From positions 1,804 through 7,570 of the forward strand of contig JAHZGZ010000023.1 of assembly GCA_019420545.1 (NCBI GenBank): DNA of 5,767 bases, read 5' to 3'. The notes under the pieces are model-generated. The model ran no database searches, had not been told where the DNA came from, and saw nothing but the letters and a program-made list of their open reading frames with translations. Origin of the DNA: Bacteroidales bacterium (GTDB lineage Bacteria; Bacteroidota; Bacteroidia; Bacteroidales; Muribaculaceae). Position numbers and translations under genes: made by a program. This document shows, in pieces, positions 1 through 5,767 of the stretch (position 1 is its first letter; each line of letters starts with the position of its first letter).

Positions 1-1272
1 GAACGCCGCGATATCTATCGCGAGCATGTGGGCCGTCTGCTCGACCGCGGTAAGGCATATATCGCTTTTGACACTCCCGAAGAGCTGGAGGCAAAGCGCA
101 AGGAAGTGCCCAACTTCCAGTACGACGCCACTACACGCGGCTCCATGCGCAACTCGCTCACCATGAAGGGGGGTGAGGTCGACCGTCTCATCTCGGAAGG
201 ACATCCCTATGTTGTGCGCTTCAAGGTAGAGCCGGGCCGCGACGTCGTGGTCAACGATCTGCTCCGCGGACAGGTGACCATCAACTCGTCGGTACTCGAC
301 GACAAGGTGCTCTACAAAAGCGCCGACGATCTCCCCACATACCACCTCGCCAATATTGTCGACGACCATCTCATGGAGGTCACCCATGTGATACGCGGCG
401 AGGAATGGCTCCCATCGGCACCCCTCCACGTGCTCCTCTACGAAGCATTCGGATGGGCCGATACCGCTCCCGCATTCGTACATCTGCCCCTGCTCCTCAA
501 GCCCGACGGAAAGGGCAAGCTCAGCAAGCGCGACGGCGACCGCCTCGGCTTCCCTGTATTCCCCCTCGAGTGGCATCCCGAAGGTGGCGACGTATGCTCC
601 GGCTATCGCGAGTCGGGCTACCTGCCCGAGGCTGTGGTCAACTTTCTGGCCCTGCTCGGCTGGAATCCCGGCGACGACTCCGAGCTGATGACCATGGACG
701 AGCTTATCAAGCGCTTTGATCTCGCCCACTGCTCGCGCTCGGGTGCCCGCTTCGACTTCGAGAAAGGGAAATGGTTCAACCACGAATATCTGCTCAAGAA
801 GAGCGACCGGGAGCTTGCCGAACTTTTCAAGCCCGTGCTCCGCGAGCATGGTGTGAATCCCGATGACTTCACTGACGAATACATAGCCCGTGCCGTAGGC
901 ATGGTAAAGAGCCGTATCTACTTCGTGCGCGACCTCTGGGATCAGGCGCGTTTCTTCTTCGTCGCTCCAACTGAATACTCTCCCAAGGATATCAAGAAGC
1001 GCTGGAGCGCCGATACCCCCCGTATCATGGGCGAGCTTGTAGAGGTGCTTGCCGGCATCGATGATTTCTCCTCGGCAGCAGCCGAAAAGATCGTGCTCGA
1101 CTGGATAGCCTCGAAAGGCTACCATCTCGGCAATGTTATGAACGCCTTCCGCCTTACTGTGGTAGGCGAGTGCAAAGGCCCCCATATGTTTGATATCACC
1201 GAGCTTATGGGCAAAGAAGAAACAATCAACCGTATCAACCGCGGGCGTCAGGCCATCTCACTCCCCGAGTAA
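1..1272 (+). CDS. gltX: Glutamyl-tRNA synthetase (GluRS), 5'-truncated by the window edge
   Basis: Charges tRNA-Glu with glutamate in the cytoplasm using ATP (class I aminoacyl-tRNA synthetase). The frame is open from base 1 and the first residues (ERRDIYREHVGRLLDRGKAY) already match the family, so the real start and the HIGH motif lie upstream; the GTG at 28 is internal. There are 423 visible residues; the family is usually about 500, so roughly 80 are missing. Visible marks: THVIRGEEW at 382-408, the KMSKS-type signature KLSKR at 517-531, then a Bacteroidota-type insert (GDRLGFPVFPLEW...) before GYLPEAVVNFLALLGWNPG, then SGARFDFEKGKWFN, and the C-terminal anticodon-binding region ending in LMGKEETINRIN. 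The KLSKR, RGEEW and GYLPEA blocks together indicate GluRS rather than GlnRS. It appears intact to its TAA stop, which overlaps the next ATG. Whether it also charges tRNA-Gln (non-discriminating) cannot be read from this. Confidence 0.97.
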   Translation, partial: ERRDIYREHVGRLLDRGKAYIAFDTPEELEAKRKEVPNFQYDATTRGSMRNSLTMKGGEVDRLISEGHPYVVRFKVEPGRDVVVNDLLRGQVTINSSVLDDKVLYKSADDLPTYHLANIVDDHLMEVTHVIRGEEWLPSAPLHVLLYEAFGWADTAPAFVHLPLLLKPDGKGKLSKRDGDRLGFPVFPLEWHPEGGDVCSGYRESGYLPEAVVNFLALLGWNPGDDSELMTMDELIKRFDLAHCSRSGARFDFEKGKWFNHEYLLKKSDRELAELFKPVLREHGVNPDDFTDEYIARAVGMVKSRIYFVRDLWDQARFFFVAPTEYSPKDIKKRWSADTPRIMGELVEVLAGIDDFSSAAAEKIVLDWIASKGYHLGNVMNAFRLTVVGECKGPHMFDITELMGKEETINRINRGRQAISLPE

Positions 1273-1274
1273 TG
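1270..1274 (+). promoter_or_regulatory. TAATG stop/start overlap coupling gltX to waaA
   Basis: The TAA stop of gltX (1270-1272) shares its last A with the ATG of waaA (1272-1274). No purine-rich Shine-Dalgarno stretch lies just upstream (the preceding bases are CTCACTCCCCGAG). A one-base overlap of this kind commonly means the same ribosome terminates and re-initiates. The overlap is seen directly; coupling is an inference. Confidence 0.75.
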
Positions 1275-2519
1275 AATTTCCTCTACAATGCCGGCATAAG
1301 CCTGTATGGGCTGGGCATGCGCCTGGCCGCGCTGCGCAGCGACAAAGTACGGCGCCTGATCAAGGGACAGCGCGAGGCTGTGCCGTATCTGCGCCGTGTC
1401 ATAGACCATTCACGGGGCTATATCTGGATCCATGCGGCCTCATTGGGTGAATTCGAGCAGGGGCGTCCGCTCATCGAGATGGTGCGCCGTATGCATCCCG
1501 AGGCACACATACTACTGACGTTCTTCTCTCCTTCGGGGTATGAGGTGCGCTGCAACTTCCCTATGGTCGATGCGGTGAGCTATCTTCCGCTCGACTCTCC
1601 GCGCAATGTAAAGGCGTTCCTCGATGCCGTGCAGCCCAGGATGGCCCTCTTCATCAAATATGAGTTCTGGGGCAACTATCTTCAGGAGCTACGACGCCGG
1701 GGCATACCCACGTATATTATCTCATCGATATTCCGTCCGTCGCAGATATTTTTCAAGCCGTGGGGCGGCATGTTCCGCTCGATGCTGCGCTGCTATACTC
1801 ACATATTCGTGCAGGACGACAATTCTATGCGCCTGTTGTCGGATATCGGTATCTATAATGTGTCGGTGGCGGGCGATACGCGATTCGACCGGGTGACCGA
1901 CATCATGCGCGAGCGCCCCGATGTGCCTCAGGCCGAGGCCATGACCGAGGACGCGCGTCTGACGATTGTTGCCGGCAGTACATGGCCACCCGACGAGGAG
2001 CTGTTGCTCCCGTATGTCAACGCGCATCCCGGGGTGAAGCTTATAATAGCGCCGCACGAGGTGCGTACCGACCGCATAGAGGATATAGTGTCAAAACTCG
2101 AGCGCCCGGTGGTATGCCTGTCGAAGGCAACGCCTCAGGAAGCCGCCGCAGCCGACTGTCTGATAGTCGATTGCTATGGCAAACTCTCAGGCGTGTACCG
2201 CTACGGCGACATAGCATACATCGGCGGCGGATTCGGCGCCGGCATCCACAATATCAACGAGGCGGCCGTATACGATATGCCTGTGCTTTTCGGCCCGAAC
2301 TATCGCAAGTTCAAGGAAGCCGGCGACATGATCGCCTGCGGCGGCGCATTCTCTTTCAGCGACAAGGCCGGATTTACGGCTGCGCTCGATCCGCTTGTGG
2401 CCGATTCCGACCGCCTGGTTGAAGCCGGTCGTGCTGCCGGACACTATATCCGCGAACATCTGGGCGCTACGCAGCGCGTGTATACGGCTCTCGCTCAAAT
2501 TATCAAGTCAATCAATTAA
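1272..2519 (+). CDS. waaA: 3-deoxy-D-manno-octulosonic acid (Kdo) transferase, GT30 family
   Basis: Transfers Kdo from CMP-Kdo to the lipid A precursor, the first step of lipopolysaccharide core assembly, at the cytoplasmic face of the inner membrane. The 415 residues fit the family (about 400-430). A hydrophobic N-terminal stretch (residues 1-20) is the expected membrane anchor. WIHAASLGEFEQGRP at 52-66 carries the presumed catalytic base Glu60, aligning with the WaaA active-site Glu. The N-terminal Rossmann domain continues through TFFSPSGYE (83-91) and KYEFWGN (129-135) to GDTRFDRV (201-208). The C-terminal nucleotide-binding domain shows AGSTWPPDEE (234-243), PHEVRTDRIE (261-270), YIGGGFGAGIHNINEAAVYDM (316-336) and VLFGPNYRKFKEA (338-350), which should contact CMP. 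The start is fixed by overlap with the gltX stop. Number of Kdo units added cannot be told; Bacteroidales lipid A is usually considered to carry a single Kdo. No frameshift or missing core motif is seen. Confidence 0.95.
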   Translation: MNFLYNAGISLYGLGMRLAALRSDKVRRLIKGQREAVPYLRRVIDHSRGYIWIHAASLGEFEQGRPLIEMVRRMHPEAHILLTFFSPSGYEVRCNFPMVDAVSYLPLDSPRNVKAFLDAVQPRMALFIKYEFWGNYLQELRRRGIPTYIISSIFRPSQIFFKPWGGMFRSMLRCYTHIFVQDDNSMRLLSDIGIYNVSVAGDTRFDRVTDIMRERPDVPQAEAMTEDARLTIVAGSTWPPDEELLLPYVNAHPGVKLIIAPHEVRTDRIEDIVSKLERPVVCLSKATPQEAAAADCLIVDCYGKLSGVYRYGDIAYIGGGFGAGIHNINEAAVYDMPVLFGPNYRKFKEAGDMIACGGAFSFSDKAGFTAALDPLVADSDRLVEAGRAAGHYIREHLGATQRVYTALAQIIKSIN

Positions 2520-2520
2520 A

Positions 2521-2544
2521 TTACGCCGCGATTCCGTGGCGTAA
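2521..2544 (+). other. Intergenic hairpin between waaA and yfhO
   Basis: Arms TTACGCCGCG (2521-2530) and CGTGGCGTAA (2535-2544) form a 10-bp stem with nine Watson-Crick pairs and one G-U pair in RNA, closed by the 4-base loop ATTC. It begins one base after the waaA stop and ends nine bases before the yfhO ATG, filling most of the 34-bp gap. No T-tract follows on the + strand (next bases CGATCTATC), so it is not a textbook intrinsic terminator. On the - strand it would be followed by TTTAATTG, a weak T-run, but no gene points that way. It may be a processing or stability element, or affect translation of yfhO. Confidence 0.6.
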
Positions 2545-2553
2545 CGATCTATC

Positions 2554-5115
2554 ATGGGCATCACATCGGTCAATCAGTCATCCGTGGGGCAGCGACTCAA
2601 AGAGTTCCTTGCCTCGCGCACGTTTATAGGTTTCATCGTGTCGGTAATCGTGCTGGCGGCAATATCTTTCGCATTCTTCTGGCCCGAGGCTGTGCAGGGG
2701 GGCGAACTGCGTCAGCACGACACCCTCCAGGGCATGGCTATAAGCCATGAGGTGGAGACATACCGCGCGGCCACGGGCGATACCCCGCGCTGGACCAACG
2801 CTCTCTTCTCGGGCATGCCTACATTCCAGATCTCGCCGGAATATACCGCCGGAAAAGTGATATCGGCAGTGCGCACTGCCTACGGACTGTGGCTGCCGTC
2901 GCCTGTCAATCTGCTGTTTATCATGATGATGGGCTTCTTTATCCTGCTCCTTGCCATGAAGGTGCGGTGGTATCTCGCGCTTGTAGGGGCGATCGCCTAC
3001 GGCATGTCGTCCTACTTCATAATTATCATCGGCGCCGGACATATATGGAAATTCTACACGCTGGCCTACATACCGCCCACCATCGCGGGCATCGTGCTCG
3101 CATACCGGGGGCGCTATCTTGCCGGCGGAGCTTTGGCGGCGCTGTTCGCGATGTTCCAGATTGCAGGCAACCATGTGCAGATGTCCTACTACTTCATGAT
3201 CGTGGTGGTGGGATTCGTTGTGGCATATGCCGTGATACTCTTCCGCAACCACAACATGCGCCGCTGGCTCAAGGCCACATGCGTGCTTGTCGTGGCTGCG
3301 ATACTGGCCGTAGTGGCCAATTCGCCCAATCTGTATCACACCTATGAATACTCCAAGGAGTCGATGCGCGGCCGCCACAGCGAGCTTACAGCCGCCGACG
3401 GTCAGGGCAACAAGGGCGGAGGTCTCGACAAGGACTATATCACCGCATGGAGCTACGGAAAGAGTGAGACATTCTCCCTGCTGATCCCCAACGTGAAGGG
3501 TGGCGCCACGATCAAGCCTGAGGCCGGGAGCAACAAGTTCCTGTCGCTCTACGATGTGCCCGAGGCCGGCAAGCTCACCGCGTCAGGACAGCTCTCCGGG
3601 GAGATTGCCCCGTATCTTGGTCAGCTGCCGCAGTATTTCGGCGATCAGCCGATGACCAACGGCCCCGTGTATGTGGGTGCGCTCCTTGTGGCGCTGTTCC
3701 TCTTCGGATGCGTGGTGGTGCGCGGACCCATCAAGTGGATGCTCGTAATCTGCACCGTTATCTCCATCGCCCTTTCGTGGGGACACAACATGATGTGGCT
3801 TACCGACATAATGATCGACCACTTCCCGATGTACAACAAGTTCCGCACGGTGGCCAGCATACTGGTTGTGGCGGAATTCACCATACCCCTGCTTGCCATA
3901 CTTGCCCTGCGCGATGTCATTGCCAACCGGGGCGAGTGGAAGGAGCGTTATCAGATGCCGTTTTTCATCACGTTCGGTCTCTGCGCGCTGTTCTGCCTGA
4001 TCGGGATGTTCGTTCCCGAACTGTTCGGCAGTTTCCTCAGCGAACAGGAGGCGCAGGCCTACGGCGGATATCTGACCGAGCAGCCCTATGCGCAGCTTTT
4101 TGCCGCCGTGCAGAAGATACGTATGTCGATGATCTCGGCCGACAGCTTCCGCAGCCTGGCGTTCATCGCCATAGGTGGCGTGGCGTTGTGGCTCTACGGC
4201 AACCGCAAGATAAATGTGAAGGTGCTCGCCGCGCTCCTCGTGGTGCTCGTGACGGTCGACCTGTTCACCGTCAACAAGCGCTATCTCGACTCGGCAAGCT
4301 TCGTGCCCCGTCAGCTCGCGCAGGGCGAACCGTTCCCTCTTACCGCCGCTGACCGGCAGATACTTGCGGATACGGCCATGAATTACCGTGTGATGGACAT
4401 TCCGCGCTTCAACGAGGCCGCGCCGTCGTATCACCACAAGACCATAGGCGGCTATCATGCGGCCAAGCTCACGCGCTATCAGGATATGATCGACCGCCAT
4501 CTGAGCCACTTCGCCACCGGACAGGTGTCGGAGGCCGATATGAATGTGCTCAACATGCTCAACGCCAAGTATGTGGTGATGAGCGAGAAAGAAGTCGTTG
4601 AGAATCCCGCCGCACTGGGTAACGCATGGCTCGTAAACCGCGTGGTGTATGTCGACGGTGCCGATGCCGAGATGAATGCGCTCGACAGCATCCATCCTGC
4701 TGTCACCGCCGTCGCCGACTTGCGTTTCCGCGACGTGCTCGGCACATCGGTTATACCGAAAGCTCAGGGCGATACCATCTATGAGACCTCATATGCTCCA
4801 GACCGTCTCACCTACCGTGTAAAGAGCGGTGCCGGTGGTCTTGCCGTGTTCTCCGAGGTCTATTTCCCGTGGGGATGGAACGTCACCATCGACGGCAAGG
4901 AGGTGACGATGGGCCGCGTCGACTATCTGTTGCGTGCCGTCCGTGTTCCTTCCGGAGATCACGAGATCGTGATGACATACCGTCCCGAGTCGGTGAAAGT
5001 GACCGGAACCCTCTCTCTCGTATCGGTAATCATTATCTATGTCGCCGTTATTGCGGCGCTGTTGTTCGCGCTGATTTCGCTCCCTGCCCGTGGTAAAGAT
5101 AAGGAAACGGCTTAA
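2554..5115 (+). CDS. YfhO-family polytopic membrane protein, predicted GT-C glycosyltransferase
   Basis: 853 residues matching the YfhO family, whose Gram-positive members are proposed to move a sugar from undecaprenyl phosphate onto a cell-envelope polymer outside the membrane. The first ATG after an in-frame TAA (2542-2544) is 2554. About 14 hydrophobic segments by eye: 23-43, 113-135, 138-160, 165-185, 188-205, 211-230, 239-257, 371-390, 393-409, 432-452, 468-488, 533-549, 554-573 and 816-842. The first outer loop holds QHDTLQG (54-60), whose Asp57 is the plausible GT-C acidic residue, and RWTNALFSGMPTFQISP (79-95). A second large loop (258-370) has HTYEYSKESMRG and WSYGKSETFSLLIPN. A soluble domain (about 575-815) contains NVLNMLNAKYVV and YFPWGWNVTIDGK before the last helix. 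It follows waaA by 34 bases and overlaps the next gene, suggesting an envelope-glycan role. Family assignment is firm; donor, acceptor and activity in Gram-negatives are unproven. Confidence 0.9.
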   Translation: MGITSVNQSSVGQRLKEFLASRTFIGFIVSVIVLAAISFAFFWPEAVQGGELRQHDTLQGMAISHEVETYRAATGDTPRWTNALFSGMPTFQISPEYTAGKVISAVRTAYGLWLPSPVNLLFIMMMGFFILLLAMKVRWYLALVGAIAYGMSSYFIIIIGAGHIWKFYTLAYIPPTIAGIVLAYRGRYLAGGALAALFAMFQIAGNHVQMSYYFMIVVVGFVVAYAVILFRNHNMRRWLKATCVLVVAAILAVVANSPNLYHTYEYSKESMRGRHSELTAADGQGNKGGGLDKDYITAWSYGKSETFSLLIPNVKGGATIKPEAGSNKFLSLYDVPEAGKLTASGQLSGEIAPYLGQLPQYFGDQPMTNGPVYVGALLVALFLFGCVVVRGPIKWMLVICTVISIALSWGHNMMWLTDIMIDHFPMYNKFRTVASILVVAEFTIPLLAILALRDVIANRGEWKERYQMPFFITFGLCALFCLIGMFVPELFGSFLSEQEAQAYGGYLTEQPYAQLFAAVQKIRMSMISADSFRSLAFIAIGGVALWLYGNRKINVKVLAALLVVLVTVDLFTVNKRYLDSASFVPRQLAQGEPFPLTAADRQILADTAMNYRVMDIPRFNEAAPSYHHKTIGGYHAAKLTRYQDMIDRHLSHFATGQVSEADMNVLNMLNAKYVVMSEKEVVENPAALGNAWLVNRVVYVDGADAEMNALDSIHPAVTAVADLRFRDVLGTSVIPKAQGDTIYETSYAPDRLTYRVKSGAGGLAVFSEVYFPWGWNVTIDGKEVTMGRVDYLLRAVRVPSGDHEIVMTYRPESVKVTGTLSLVSVIIIYVAVIAALLFALISLPARGKDKETA
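2865..2880. repeat. Perfect 16-bp palindrome inside yfhO
   Basis: GGCAGTGCGCACTGCC equals its own reverse complement. It lies in the coding sequence for residues AVRTA just before the second membrane segment. It could be a dimeric protein-binding site or simply a by-product of codon choice; nothing around it favours a function. Confidence 0.25.
5090..5115 (+). promoter_or_regulatory. 26-base overlap of yfhO 3' end with the next gene's GTG start
   Basis: The downstream frame is closed by TGA at 5072-5074, and the first standard start codon after it is GTG at 5090; the yfhO TAA is at 5113-5115. The next ATG in frame (5312) would remove the conserved GIHSPF region, so a start near 5090 is required. 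CTG at 5084 or 5117 are less likely alternatives. No Shine-Dalgarno sequence is visible. The overlap implies translational coupling. Confidence 0.6.
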
Positions 5116-5767
5116 ACTGTATATTACCGCCGTCAACCGCTACAAGCGGAGCAAGGGGTTCGGCATACATTCCCCGTTTGCCTTTGCGTTTGTGCTCAGA
5201 GTGTTGCGCGAACAGTCGGCCTATTACGCCTATTCCGACATAGGCGAGCGCCGCAGGCTTGCCGGGTCGCTCGCGCGCAATGTCGAGGGGAAGCGCCCCA
5301 AGCTTATCTCGATGAAGTCGGCCAAGATGCTTTTCCGCATCGCGTGCTACTTTCAGCCTGAGGTAATGTTGCAGATCGGCACATCCTACGGCGTGTCGAC
5401 CACGGCGCTTCTCGATGTGTCGTCGACGTCGCGCATGGTGATCTATAAAGGCCGTGAGGCGCATGAGGCCGTGTACGATGCCGTTACGCGCCGTTACAGC
5501 GGGCGCATCACTCCATGTGCGTCACTTGAGGCCGCTATCGCCCGCTATACGGGCGAATCTGGCGACCTTGCCGATCGGGCGGCGGGTACGGGTATGTCGG
5601 CAGCCCCGTTTGTGCTGGTTAATGCGATTGACAATAACACCGACCTGAATGTATGTGCCGATGCGCTTATCGGTTTCATCAATGCCGGAGGTACCGTTGT
5701 GTTCCGCAACCTGATGCGCTCGTCGCTTATGGCACGGCTCTTTGCGTGCGTCGACGGTAGCATATCC
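5090..5767 (+). CDS. Class I SAM-methyltransferase-like protein, 3'-truncated, probably catalytically inactive
   Basis: 226 codons are visible, reading from GTG and staying open to the window edge; homologues as I recall them are about 250-280 residues, so most of the protein is here. The N-terminus is basic (MVKIRKRLKLYITAVNRYKR), followed by GFGIHSPFAF (23-32) and SAYYAYSDI (43-51), the opening signature of a methyltransferase-like family common in Bacteroidota. MLQIGTSYGVSTTALL (93-108) is the Rossmann glycine loop (motif I). Later blocks match the fold but lack its key residues: VIYKG (117-121) where the family has an acidic residue before Gly, VLVNAIDNN (175-183) where FxDGNH is expected, and VVFRNL (203-208) where FDDIH is expected. 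No internal stop or frameshift occurs, so the gene seems maintained. A pseudo-enzyme with a binding or scaffolding role, or binding of another ligand, is possible. Its substrate is unknown. It overlaps yfhO by 26 bases and is likely co-expressed with it. Confidence 0.75.
   Translation, partial: MVKIRKRLKLYITAVNRYKRSKGFGIHSPFAFAFVLRVLREQSAYYAYSDIGERRRLAGSLARNVEGKRPKLISMKSAKMLFRIACYFQPEVMLQIGTSYGVSTTALLDVSSTSRMVIYKGREAHEAVYDAVTRRYSGRITPCASLEAAIARYTGESGDLADRAAGTGMSAAPFVLVNAIDNNTDLNVCADALIGFINAGGTVVFRNLMRSSLMARLFACVDGSIS

Noticed and set aside
7..22. Inverted repeat CGCGATA-TC-TATCGCG at the window start
   Set aside because: It falls in the conserved gltX coding stretch RDIYRE and is explained by codon choice. 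Nothing nearby suggests a binding site.
1185..1192. TATGTTTG, matching the Bacteroides -7 promoter element TAnnTTTG, about 80 bases before waaA
   Set aside because: There is no TTTG-like -33 element at the expected distance upstream (around 1160-1168 reads GGTAGGCG), and the match lies in well-conserved gltX coding sequence. It is most likely chance.
28..1272. gltX starting at GTG 28
   Set aside because: The frame is open to base 1 and the nine codons before it encode family-conserved residues (ERRDIYREH), so the true start lies outside the window.
2521..2544. The waaA-yfhO hairpin as a standard intrinsic terminator for waaA
   Set aside because: No T-tract follows on the + strand and the yfhO start is nine bases away. 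I kept it only as an intergenic hairpin of unknown role.
2578..3378. Open frame of 266 codons on the - strand
   Set aside because: It is antisense to the N-terminal membrane half of yfhO, is His-rich and low in hydrophobic segments, and matches no family I recognise. It is a shadow frame.
3583..4695. Long open frame of 370 codons on the - strand
   Set aside because: It lies wholly antisense to yfhO, which has clear family motifs. Its translation is rich in His, Arg and Glu with no recognisable domain, as expected for the complement of a G+C-rich membrane-protein gene.
5048..5464. Open frame of 138 codons on the - strand spanning the yfhO / methyltransferase-like junction
   Set aside because: The + strand here carries the conserved GIHSPF protein start and the yfhO C-terminus. 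The antisense translation is Arg/His-rich with no domain.

Overview
The window looks like chromosomal core DNA from a G+C-rich member of the Bacteroidota, most likely order Bacteroidales (a Muribaculaceae-like genome is my guess). The evidence is protein-level. The glutamyl-tRNA synthetase carries the Bacteroidota-style insert after KLSKR. The Kdo transferase has the KYEFW and GGGFGAGIHN wording of that phylum. The YfhO-family protein has the HTYEYSKESMRG and WSYGKSETFSLLIPN blocks typical of Bacteroidota homologues. The last gene begins like a Bacteroidota-specific GIHSPF methyltransferase family. There are no convincing Shine-Dalgarno sequences, as is usual in this phylum. By eye the G+C content is somewhat above one half.

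Layout: four genes, all on the + strand, packed head to tail. (1) 1-1272 is the 3' five-sixths of gltX, glutamyl-tRNA synthetase. (2) 1272-2519 is waaA (kdtA), the Kdo transferase of lipopolysaccharide synthesis, whose ATG overlaps the gltX stop as TAATG. (3) A 34-bp gap holds a tight 10-bp-stem hairpin without a T-tract. (4) 2554-5115 encodes an 853-residue YfhO-family polytopic membrane protein, a predicted GT-C-type glycosyltransferase. (5) 5090-5767 is the beginning of a gene that starts at GTG inside yfhO and runs off the window. It resembles a class I SAM-dependent methyltransferase, but every SAM-contacting position I can align is substituted. All three visible stop codons are TAA.

The spacing (1-base overlap, 34-base gap, 26-base overlap) and shared strand suggest one transcription unit whose promoter lies upstream of the window. 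WaaA adds Kdo to lipid A on the inner face of the inner membrane. YfhO-family proteins are thought to transfer a polyprenyl-phosphate-linked sugar to an envelope acceptor on the outer face. Together with the methyltransferase-like protein this suggests an envelope-glycan cluster riding behind a tRNA synthetase gene, although the acceptor for YfhO is not shown by the sequence.

There is no mobile element, CRISPR array, tRNA, rRNA or obvious foreign island. I do not see a clearly new system. The best leads are the apparently dead methyltransferase, the intergenic hairpin set against the yfhO start, and the unexplained role of YfhO beside waaA.
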